DNA of 64,000 nt from Amyelois transitella (taxonomy: Eukaryota; Arthropoda; Insecta; Lepidoptera; Pyralidae): NCBI RefSeq assembly GCF_032362555.1, contig NC_083520.1, positions 682,001 to 746,000 of the forward strand, in the 5' to 3' direction. The number at the start of each line of letters is the position of its first letter. The first letter of the stretch is position 1. Made by a program: the position numbers and the translations under genes. This document shows positions 57,101 through 63,756 of this stretch, piece after piece. Under the pieces are notes generated by a model. It was not told where the DNA came from and made no database searches. It saw only the letters and a list, made by a program, of their open reading frames with translations.

Positions 57101-60100
57101 TCTCGTCCTCCACCTCCGACCTGGAGCAGCTGCGGCGCACGTCAGTATCTCCCTCCCCCCCGCTGCTGGCCGGCCCGCCGCCCGCCGCCTTCTCGTCCTC
57201 CACCTCCGACCTGGAGCAGCTGCGGCGCACGTCAGTATCTCCCTCCCCCCCGCTGCTGGCCGGCCCGCCGCCCGCCGCCTTCTCGTCCTCCACCTCCGAC
57301 CTGGAGCAGCTGCGGCGCACGTCAGTATCTCCCTCCCCCCCGCTGCTGGCCGGCCCGCCGCCCGCCGCCTTCTCGTCCTCCACCTCCGACCTGGAGCAGC
57401 TGCGGCGCACGTCAGTATCTCCCTCCCCCCCGCTGCTGGCCGGCCCGCCGCCCGCCGCCTTCTCGTCCTCCACCTCCGACCTGGAGCAGCTGCGGCGCAC
57501 GTCAGTATCTCCCTCCCCCCCGCTGCTGGCGAGCTGGCTGGCTGGCTTCGTGTATAAACCCTGACCCACCCTATCCAAGATCCATTACCAAGGGCGTACT
57601 TCGAGATGATTAAAAAAGATACAATAAAAAAAATCTTTATTTGTATATTGACGGCCGCTGAAAATGCTGTAGTGTAGTAGTCTGTTCCGCCGCTTCTTCT
57701 ACACATGCGCTTTGGAACCGGTAGTAGTAGTAATTAGATTTAAGCGATGTGACGTCAATAAGTGATACCTTGTGTCCAATTTTGAAAATAAATGTATTCA
57801 ATTGTATTGTATCGTAATAATTGTTGCGCAGGCGCATGCTGCCGTCGCTGAGCCGCCACCGGCCGCGCTCGCGGCTGCACCTGTGGGGCTCCGGCCTGGA
57901 GCTGCGGCCGCGCCGCGAGGTGGGCGGCGAGCGGGCCAGGTAACTGTACACACTATGTTATACATTCTAAATTCTAAATGCCAGGTATGTATTCAAAAAA
58001 ATATATAAGTTCTAAATTCAAAATGACAGGCACGTAAAAAAAAAATATCTAAATTCTAACTTCAAAATGACAGGCACGTATTCAAAAATAATTCTAAATT
58101 CAAAATGCCAGGTACGTATACAAAAAAAATCATAATTCTAAATTCATTGATATGAGATACTTCATATAAAAAAAATAATAAAGTTCTCTGTCAGACCCAA
58201 TGGTTGACTGGTAGATAATGCTTCTAGCATTAAGTGTATGAAATTTATTATAATTGACTTCTTCACTTCTTCTGATTGATTCACGAAGCCGGTGCGTGGG
58301 GCTAGTATATGGGGCATTCCATGGTGACGGTCGGGACATTTTAACTCTCTTTTCTATGTACTTAAACACATATTTTATAGTTATATTGAACAGTACACAA
58401 TAGATATGAACAGTAATATAAAATTCAATAAGTTAGCTCTAATTTACCTGAATTTCACGTGTTAAGATTATATTTTTCATTGAAAAAAAAAGTGTTACAA
58501 ATTGTGACGGTCGGGACTCTTACTTAATAATCTACTCCAGATTTACAACTACTTATGAAAGTTTGTAAGAAACTGTTAATGATATTAGTCCAAATAATTA
58601 TGTGTGTATACTTAAAGGTTAAAACTTTCGATACTTACAGATCTGTTCGAAATTAAATTATAATTTTCAACAAAATTCTGATTTGAAGAATGTGACGGTC
58701 GGGACAAGCCGATGTGACGGTCGAGACAAGTAGCAAATGAACAAAAATGCATGTATTTTTTATACCTTTATTAACGGTTGTTACGAAAAATATGGCGAAA
58801 AAGGTTTAAAAAAGTTAAAAAGTTAAAAAAAAAGTTAGGTCATGCCTCGAAAACATCAATGTTTTCATTGAATTCATAAAAAATTCGGTCTCCACTGGTA
58901 TGGATGGTTGGCTCTGGTAGCACCTTAATTATTTCTGACATCATTACGTATGCTACATCGCTGGGATTACTTATAAATTGTTTTGCTTCATCTCCTTTAG
59001 AAACATTTTTCATGTACATCACCTTTACTTCGGAATCTTCCTCTGGAGGTCCCTGACAAATAGCGACGTATCTATAAATTTTATTTTTTCTTTTTGCATT
59101 TTCTACCCTTACTAACACAAAACAACCATGCTGAATAGTGTTTTCGTGCGTCATACTTGGACCTGGTGCTAATGGTACCTCATCATCATCTCTTGCCCAT
59201 AACGAAGGCCCAATGTTGAGCGATTTATCGCTAGAGACATCTGAATCTGATGAGTATACGTCGGCATAGTTGATTTTGTCCCTGATAATCAAAAGCTTGT
59301 TTTTTGTGTTATATGTTTCGCTGTAAAGAAGCATAACTGAATTTTTTGCCTGAAATTTGTGGTGTTTTTGTATACGTGGTATGGCAGGAAACTCCGACCA
59401 TCTTTTTTCGAGATCTTCTTTATGCTGTTCGATGTCCGCAATAGCCACAAAATATAAGTCTACTCCGCTAATGTTCCTGGACTTGAGGTTGGAATAACAG
59501 TCATAGCTATTACTGACATTTGCACGCCTCGTCATGATGGCTGACCACAATAGCCTCTTGGCTGTTGCACTGATTCCGTCGACAGCCCCTTTCCCGTGAC
59601 TGGATGCAAAAAAGCTCCATTCTACTTGTACCCCCCAGTCAGATTCACTATAGCAAAGATTGAGCAAAGTATACCTATTTTTGAATTGCGCAGCACAACC
59701 ATCAGAAAAAACGGACACTTTTTGCAACTCAGGATACTTTTGTTTCAGGTCTTCAATTATTTGGCGCATAAAAGTCCAAACTGCGTATTTGTCGTGGTTC
59801 AATTCATTACTCATAATAATATATGAATGTTTAGAATTTCCAGCATTACCCCAAGCGCATCCAGTGAACATTGTTACTTGAGGGTGAGACCAGTGTGCGC
59901 TTTGAATTTCATCTTGGCTCAAAATAGAAAAATTTTCTGCAAAATCAATCTGCAGTATGATCTCCGAGGCAGTGCTGCTTTTCTTCTTGGACTCAAAATA
60001 ATTGGACTGTTGTCTTTTCACAAAAACGTGTCTTTTGAAAGATGGCGTTTGGTTCTTCATTTCTTGAATCAATTCATGCAATGAGCCCTGACGAGATATT

Positions 60101-62378
60101 GTGGCATACTGGGATTCGGATTTCTCCCATTTCTTCCTAACAACTTCCATATTCGTTAACAAATTGACAGGCAATATATCAGTAATGTTAAAGCAATCTG
60201 GGCATTCATCTTCCAGCATAAATTTTTCATTGTTTATATCACATGTCATTGCAGATAACAAGTCAGCAGTAGTTGTGGGTAAGCTTTCGACATATTTCCT
60301 TAGAGTTTCCAACATAAAATTGAAATTGGCATGTTGTGGACATACACAGACATTATGAGGCATGTCATTCATAGTTTTAACATGGACTGGTCGAAATTCA
60401 AAGAATTTGGACTTTCCTATCTTAATATTGGGATAGTCCTTCTTAAAAAGCTGATACCCCTCTGCTACTGACATTGTCATATGTCTTTTTGCGACATGGG
60501 TTCGTTTTCCAGTAACAGTGTCCTTAATCGAAATAGTGTCTTTCCTTCCAGGAGCAGCCCGACTAATTTCATCCAGTTCATAAAATTTACGCACCACTTC
60601 TTCATCTTCTTTCCTAATAGCGTCTGATCTTGGTTCTTTGCAATCTGAAACAGATTTTAAAGACAGTGATGGCAAAATGTTAACAGCGAGTTGTCTAACA
60701 ACAGCCTGTTTTTTTGTTGGGCTCTCTGGCATAGCCCCCATGACCTTATTTATTGCTTTTTTTAATGTTCTCTTTGTTTTATAAGAACCCATTGGAGAAC
60801 TGGCACTATCATCAACATCAACAGTTTTGGCTGCTTTCTGTTTGTTCCTGTATCTTTGTTTTCTAAGGCGCTCTTTTTCTCTACACAGAGACTTCGCTTC
60901 TTGGTCTTGGTTTTTCTTAGCTTCTATTCTTCTTTTCCTACTTCGTTCCTTCTCCTTCTCTAACAAAAGCTTTCTCTTATCTGGGTCTTCTTTTTGTCTG
61001 GCCCTAGACAAACGTTTTCGCTCTGCCGCGTCCATAGGCATCTAAAATTATACCACAACCACTTCATGCCATGCGAAATAAAACCAAAAACTAATAAAGC
61101 CAACACAAAACTAATCATATTTTGGATATACAAGCGATATAAGGGATATTTGCAAAAAACAAAAATTTTGCTAGCATAGGATCATGACGGTAGGGTTTGT
61201 GACGGTCGGGACTGTGACGGTCGGGACATACCTAAATATTAATGTCTAAAAAGCCCAACGGCCCATAGCTACTTTAAAATGTATACAATCACTCAATTTC
61301 TATCCATTCGTTACTTACAAAGCACACATTTTATCATAAGCAATCGTTTTTGAGGTTAGAATTTACAAAATTGAATCAAACTGTGACGGTGTGACTGTGT
61401 CGGGACACAAGAAGTCTGGTTACCAAATTTTGTTTAATATCATAGAACATAACTTACCGTTTTGCTTCGTATTTTTTGCCGTAAATCTTTAATAATATAT
61501 CAATTTGCTCACGTTGACAACGCGCCGATTCACAAACAAAATGGCCGAAATATTTACTTTTAAAACCATAGACAATTACTCTATGCATTGAGCTTGACTA
61601 CATCCGGTGTTGCTATTGAGCAAAAACAGTAAAAATGCAGATTTTCACGAAAAAATAAATCTGTTTAGTAAGGTTAAGATTATGTACTGTTATTCAAAAG
61701 GCATATTCTAACATAATTTTCACTTTTATTTTTTTTTGTTTGGTGTCACTTACCTTGGAATGCCCCATATGTATTTATATATATTTTAACGGTAATGTAT
61801 AAAATCTAGGAATTGCATACAAATCCTAGGAAAAGTATACAATTCCGAAGCTATTTAGGAAATGTATAAAATATTATATGTGAATAATATATTAATACAA
61901 GAAGAATCCCAAAATTATTAGTATTTCTCTTTAACCTTAAACCTGCAAAAATAAATCAAATTCATCTAAATATTTGAAAAAACATTGCCGTGATAAATTA
62001 CATCTAAACGTGGCCTTTCAGACTGTCGGCACAGTCTACCCCGCGAAGGATATATACGTGATTATATATGTACCTATGTATAATTTATATATACCATCTT
62101 TTTTTTTGTTTCAAGCGTAAACAACTCACACGCAGACTTGAACAGCCAACACAACCCGTTGACCGACCACGACGAATACATAAACGACTTCAAAACTGGC
62201 GCCTTCAACGCCGATACGGCCGACTTCAACGATCTAAACACTGTTGAAGTGTGCCGGGATGATGAGGAAGACAGATTCGCTACGAGGAGCGGTGAAGCTG
62301 AGAAGGTATACAGGTTCGATGATTACGATGTGAAGGAGGACCTCAAGAAGCAGGCGGAACAGGCTGCGCTGAAAGATG
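45136..62378 (+). CDS. ZFAND4: ZFAND4/ANUBL1-like ubiquitin-like-domain protein, 5' part
   Basis: Seen: exons 45136-45316, 50612-50816, 52421-52554, 53642-53782, 54370-54573, 55542-55772, 56072-57500, 57832-57939 and 62116-62378 join in one frame with GT-AG borders. They give about 965 residues if every tandem unit of exon 7 is coding, and the frame is still open at the last donor. A ubiquitin-like domain starts at residue 27 (MEVLVETLTGTAFEMTVSPS) and runs to about 101 (LRLVLGMRVGPISTRR), closely following human ZFAND4. Known: ZFAND4 carries this domain plus a C-terminal AN1 zinc finger. No AN1 Cys/His pattern is present here, so the gene must continue beyond base 64000. Exon 1 ends RVEG and exon 2 continues IPVSQQH. 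Exon 7 borders are the weakest part. Little is known of the protein's function; a role in ubiquitin or proteasome biology is inferred from the domains. Confidence 0.88.
46077..46202 (+). repeat. Family A 3' half
   Basis: Starts GGGCTAGCAACCTGTCAC. Confidence 0.75.
46556..46822 (+). repeat. Family C copy
   Basis: Full length with a diverged head (TGTGCCTGCGACTTTGTCCC). Confidence 0.75.
47015..47120. repeat. Family G fragment
   Basis: CACTTATTGACGTCACATCA and GCTTCCAAAGCGCATGTGTA, directly before the hairpin element. Confidence 0.6.
47159..47290. repeat. Hairpin (foldback) element, 52-bp arms
   Basis: The left arm 47159-47210 and the right arm 47239-47290 are near-perfect inverted copies, with core TTTTTATCGCGCGATAAACT in the left arm. 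They are separated by a 28-bp loop. A second, more decayed copy is at 19384-19508. Confidence 0.85.
47484..47590 (+). repeat. Family A diverged fragment
   Basis: Recognisable from CTATCTGAATCTCAATTCGA. Confidence 0.55.
47744..47972 (+). repeat. Family T: tRNA-headed SINE
   Basis: The A-box-like GTGGCGCAGCGGCAGTACGC and B-box GGGTTCGAATCCC are both intact. The body ends with TTTGTCCTGTATATATTTAT. Confidence 0.85.
48093..48354 (+). repeat. Family A full copy
   Basis: Among the least diverged copies; (TATG)n tail intact. Confidence 0.9.
48609..48736 (-). repeat. Family A 5' half
   Basis: Directly upstream of two family T copies. Confidence 0.8.
48832..48945 (+). repeat. Family T: truncated copy, tRNA-like head kept
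   Basis: The head carries GGGTTCGAATCCCGGCCGGG. The body is lost soon after the head. Confidence 0.85.
48991..49220 (+). repeat. Family T: full copy
   Basis: The head is GTGGCGCAGCGGTAGTACGC, with the B box 31 bp further on. The body ends at TTTGTCCCGTATATATTTAT. Confidence 0.88.
49595..49859 (+). repeat. Family C copy
   Basis: Small deletion in the head (TTCCCGCGACGTCCGTGTGG). Confidence 0.75.
50167..50420 (+). repeat. Family A copy abutting family F
   Basis: Its tail merges with the (CATA)n tail of the inverted family F fragment. Confidence 0.8.
50420..50570 (-). pseudogene. Family F fragment before ZFAND4-like exon 2
   Basis: Reverse copy ending TGACCCTTTACCAGGA, 41 bp before the exon. 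Confidence 0.7.
50918..51119 (-). repeat. Family D copy
   Basis: Almost identical to the copy at 6232-6430 and about 100 bp past the exon 2 donor of the ZFAND4-like gene. Confidence 0.8.
51278..51523 (+). repeat. Family A copy
   Basis: Near full length with a poly-T expansion in the middle. Confidence 0.82.
51918..52179 (-). repeat. Family A full copy
   Basis: Ends 17 bp before a family D copy. Confidence 0.87.
52197..52397 (+). repeat. Family D copy next to an acceptor
   Basis: Ends CTTTATAATAGTAGTG, 23 bp before exon 3 of the ZFAND4-like gene. Confidence 0.8.
52542..53330 (+). repeat. Local duplications in intron 3 of the ZFAND4-like gene
   Basis: The exon 3 donor region GACAACAACAAGTGTGAGAG (52542) recurs, minus three bases, at 52960. 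A block beginning GGGTCATTGAGCTAGTCTCT occurs at 52911, at 53008 and, with three extra bases, at 53261. The middle and last copies flank a family E repeat. Confidence 0.85.
53072..53256 (+). repeat. Family E copy inside the duplicated intron segment
   Basis: Same head as the 41105 copy. Sits between two GGGTCATT-block copies. Confidence 0.75.
53349..53528 (+). repeat. Family D copy, 3' truncated
   Basis: Runs straight into the family C head fragment at 53530. Confidence 0.75.
53530..53599 (-). repeat. Family C head fragment next to an acceptor
   Basis: Only the head (GTCGCGGGCACAGCTAGTAT) remains, 42 bp before exon 4 of the ZFAND4-like gene. Confidence 0.7.
53825..53958 (-). repeat. LINE 3' tail fragment, minus orientation
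   Basis: Begins with the reversed (TTTA)n tail, then AAAAGGCGGACTTAATGCCG. Very close to the tail of the LINE at 9555-12738. Confidence 0.75.
53984..54037 (-). repeat. Family A tail fragment
   Basis: Stops after GAGCCAACAGTCTACC. Confidence 0.65.
54077..54338 (+). repeat. Family A full copy next to an acceptor
   Basis: The tail ends about 32 bp before ZFAND4-like exon 5. Confidence 0.87.
55236..55511 (-). repeat. Family C copy next to an acceptor
   Basis: Ends CGCGGGCACAGCTATT, about 30 bp before ZFAND4-like exon 6. Confidence 0.75.
56072..57500 (+). CDS. ZFAND4: Exon 7 of the ZFAND4-like gene containing the 30-residue tandem repeat
   Basis: After acceptor TTGTGCAG the frame reads GPLVCGSGSAWRAWGPPLPP, then the Leu/Ala/Pro/Ser repeat. 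The 3' end is placed at the last GTCAGT (57501) because the frame runs into a stop at 57562-57564 and exon 8 begins in the matching phase (LRRT then RMLPSLSRH). Any of the 15 copies of that donor would keep the frame. An alternative 5' part starts after an acceptor at 55958 (DSADTDSHPMLRPSRSAAGY), but it needs either a second short intron or a different frame. Confidence 0.6.
56171..57530 (+). repeat. 90-bp x 15 tandem array inside the ZFAND4-like gene
   Basis: The unit recurs with an exact 90-bp period (CCCGCCGCCT begins at 56191, 56281 and so on to 57451). I see no base differences between copies. A 10-bp sequence CGCTGCTGGC marks both ends of the array. The GC content is far above the surroundings. 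Translated, each unit gives LAGPPPAAFSSSTSDLEQLR plus RTSVSPSPPL. All three plus-strand frames and at least two minus-strand frames stay open across it, which is a by-product of the period being divisible by three. Confidence 0.97.
57640..57796. repeat. Family G copy before ZFAND4-like exon 8
   Basis: Inverse orientation of the 16955 copy. GTGATACCTTGTGTCCAATT ends it about 35 bp from the exon. Confidence 0.65.
57963..58145 (+). repeat. Degenerate minisatellite, four units
   Basis: Units of about 40-45 bp share TTCTAAATTCAAAATG and CAGGCACGTATTCAAAAA with variation. It begins about 25 bp after the exon 8 donor of the ZFAND4-like gene. Confidence 0.75.
58178..58236 (+). repeat. LINE 3' tail fragment
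   Basis: CCCAATGGTTGACTGGTAGA and AGCATTAAGT. Upstream of the DNA transposon. Confidence 0.6.
58324..58727 (+). repeat. Left subterminal 14-bp motifs of the transposon
   Basis: GTGACGGTCGGGAC occurs at 58324, 58504 and 58692, with a one-mismatch copy (GTCGAGAC end) at 58714. All are on the same strand. They are probable transposase-binding sites by analogy with subterminal repeats of other DNA transposons. Confidence 0.85.
58840..61041 (-). CDS. Transposase of the Sola-like DNA transposon, 733 residues
   Basis: Seen: an uninterrupted frame. Residues 1-75 are very basic and helical (ERKRLSRARQKEDPDKRK, CREKERLRKQRYRNKQKA), suiting DNA binding. Cysteine/histidine pairs at C232, C234 and H237 (CVCPQH) and C280, C283 (CPDC) could bind zinc. 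The candidate catalytic acids are D366 (LQIDFAENFSI), D447 (VSVFSDGCAAQFKN) and D488 (SHGKGAVDGI). Known: DDE/DDD transposases use three such acids in an RNase H fold. Similar SDG-AQFKN / HGKGA-DG proteins are, from memory, widespread uncharacterised predictions in invertebrate genomes. The ATG at 61041 was chosen because it opens the frame inside the element. No frameshift or stop was seen, so recent activity is possible. The family name remains uncertain. Confidence 0.82.
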   Translation of the reverse strand: MPMDAAERKRLSRARQKEDPDKRKLLLEKEKERSRKRRIEAKKNQDQEAKSLCREKERLRKQRYRNKQKAAKTVDVDDSASSPMGSYKTKRTLKKAINKVMGAMPESPTKKQAVVRQLAVNILPSLSLKSVSDCKEPRSDAIRKEDEEVVRKFYELDEISRAAPGRKDTISIKDTVTGKRTHVAKRHMTMSVAEGYQLFKKDYPNIKIGKSKFFEFRPVHVKTMNDMPHNVCVCPQHANFNFMLETLRKYVESLPTTTADLLSAMTCDINNEKFMLEDECPDCFNITDILPVNLLTNMEVVRKKWEKSESQYATISRQGSLHELIQEMKNQTPSFKRHVFVKRQQSNYFESKKKSSTASEIILQIDFAENFSILSQDEIQSAHWSHPQVTMFTGCAWGNAGNSKHSYIIMSNELNHDKYAVWTFMRQIIEDLKQKYPELQKVSVFSDGCAAQFKNRYTLLNLCYSESDWGVQVEWSFFASSHGKGAVDGISATAKRLLWSAIMTRRANVSNSYDCYSNLKSRNISGVDLYFVAIADIEQHKEDLEKRWSEFPAIPRIQKHHKFQAKNSVMLLYSETYNTKNKLLIIRDKINYADVYSSDSDVSSDKSLNIGPSLWARDDDEVPLAPGPSMTHENTIQHGCFVLVRVENAKRKNKIYRYVAICQGPPEEDSEVKVMYMKNVSKGDEAKQFISNPSDVAYVMMSEIIKVLPEPTIHTSGDRIFYEFNENIDVFEA
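61184..61408 (+). repeat. Right subterminal 14-bp motifs of the transposon
   Basis: GTGACGGTCGGGAC occurs at 61199 and 61214. A degenerate copy ATGACGGTAGGG is at 61184 and a broken version GTGACGGTGTGACTGTGTCG starts at 61383. Orientation is the same as at the left end, not mirrored. Confidence 0.85.
62001..62083 (+). repeat. Family A 3' fragment next to an acceptor
   Basis: About 33 bp before ZFAND4-like exon 9. Confidence 0.7.
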
Positions 62379-62390
62379 GTGAGTTTTGCA

Positions 62391-62600
62391 TACGTACATA
62401 TGGTCACGTCTATATCCCTTGCGGGGTAGACAGAGCCAACAGTCTTGAAAAGACTGAATGGCCACGTTCAGCTGTTTGGCTTAATGATAGAATTGAGGTT
62501 CAAATAGTGACAGGTTGCTAGCTCATCGCCTAGAAAAGAATCTCAAGTTTGTAAGCCCATCCCTTAGACGCCTTTTATGACATCCATGGCTAAAAGATGG
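62391..62600 (-). repeat. Family A copy next to a donor
   Basis: Begins about 12 bp after the exon 9 donor of the ZFAND4-like gene; head missing. Confidence 0.82.
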
Positions 62601-62661
62601 AGAGTAAACGTATATATTAGCATTTCGAGGTTCACAATTCGACCGTATTTTTTTATTTATT

Positions 62662-62890
62662 TATACTAATATTATAAAGCTGAAGAGTTTGTTTGTTATT
62701 TTTAATCTCAGGAACTACTGGTTCGAATTGAAAATTATTTTTGCGTTGAATAGACCATTTATCGAGGAAGGCTTTATATGTATAATAATGGAGAATGTGA
62801 AAAAAAAATCGGCGAAAATTATTAATCCTCGAGGGCTTCAATGATGCCCAAAATAACTATACCACGTGGATGAAGTCGCGAGAACAGCTT
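62662..62890 (-). repeat. Family C copy, internally deleted
   Basis: Lacks the GCAGCGTGATG segment seen in the other copies. Confidence 0.7.
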
Positions 62891-63420
62891 ATATTGGATA
62901 CTAGCTTTCCCCCGCGACTCCGTCCGCGCGGATGTCGGTCTTCGCGTAGATGGTTTATTTCTCCATTTTATTTTCAGTCCGGTCAATTTAGACCAAAAAA
63001 TAGGAATGAAGCTACATTAATTCCCATCAAGCTGAAAATGAGTATAATTGTTTAAAACACAATCAAAAGCATTATTTCAAAATTCCCCATGATTCCGGTT
63101 TAAGGAAAAAAATTACCCAAGGTCAAAGGTAAGAAAATGGGATTTTCACGATTTTCTTCAAAACGGTAAGTTTTATAGGAAAATTACCTCAGACATAGAT
63201 TGTAGATCATAAAGATATCTATAAAAAGGAATCAATATTTTTTTTCAATAAAGCTACCGTTTCTGAGATATTACGATGCAAAAAGTTGCAAGCGTCATAT
63301 TATGCATAAGCACGTCTCGTATATACTCTATGTAGCAGTAATATAAGTAAAAATATTGTTCTGTCGGTAATTTTAACTTGAATTCAAAATACCGTTAGTC
63401 TTTAATAATAGTTGTCCTTG

Positions 63421-63681
63421 CGGGGATACCGTTGTCGGTTATGGACACCACGGCCTCTCATGCCCTAGGAGTGCCGGCCGTTTAGGGCGCCATGCCGCCC
63501 TAAATGATATAATCCTCCGTGCTCTTGCCACCATCCATGTTCCAGCCGTTCTAGAACCAAACGGTCTGGCTCGGGATGATGCCAAGAGACCGGATGGTAT
63601 GACTTTGGTACCCTGGAGATTGGGGCGGCCTTTGGTGTGGGATGCTACTTGTGTCGACACACTTGCGCCGTCTCATCTTTA
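63421..63681 (+). pseudogene. LINE C-terminal remnant
   Basis: A short open stretch reads [20 protein letters not shown], then [20 protein letters not shown] and [20 protein letters not shown], ending SHL-stop. From memory this [19 protein letters not shown] pattern is the C terminus of invertebrate LINE polyproteins. The upstream part is missing, so this is a truncated copy. Confidence 0.65.
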
Positions 63682-63756
63682 GGGTACTAAATCTAAGGCC
63701 GTTCTGCTTCAAATGAGGCAAAAAACCTCAAAAGGCGCAAATATGTAGTTATCAAA

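Larger units (their letters stand above)
58311..61766 (-). mobile_element. Apparently intact DNA transposon with TIRs and ATAT target duplication (Sola-like?)
   Basis: Seen: terminal inverted repeats GGGGCATTCCA lie at 58311-58321 and, in reverse, 61756-61766, followed by a partly conserved GGT. ATAT flanks both ends (58307-58310 and 61767-61770). The 3456-bp element holds one 733-residue reading frame on the minus strand and a set of 14-bp subterminal motifs. It sits in the intron between exons 8 and 9 of the ZFAND4-like gene, in opposite orientation. Known: Sola elements have 4-bp target duplications and DDD transposases. Assignment to Sola is an inference from those two traits. Because ATAT is palindromic, the exact TIR/TSD border is ambiguous. 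Confidence 0.85.

Noticed and set aside
56171..57530. CRISPR-like regular repeat
   Set aside because: The units are contiguous with no unique spacers, and the genome is eukaryotic.
56049..57706. Long open frames on the minus strand and in two other plus frames across 56.0-57.7 kb
   Set aside because: They exist only because the 90-bp unit has no stop codons and a period divisible by three. The products are low-complexity and lack splice or family support.
59596..61179. Plus-strand open frames over the transposase region
   Set aside because: They are antisense shadows of the 733-residue frame.
63115..63400. Possible further ZFAND4-like exon
   Set aside because: AT-rich, with no long open stretch and no Cys/His pattern of an AN1 finger.
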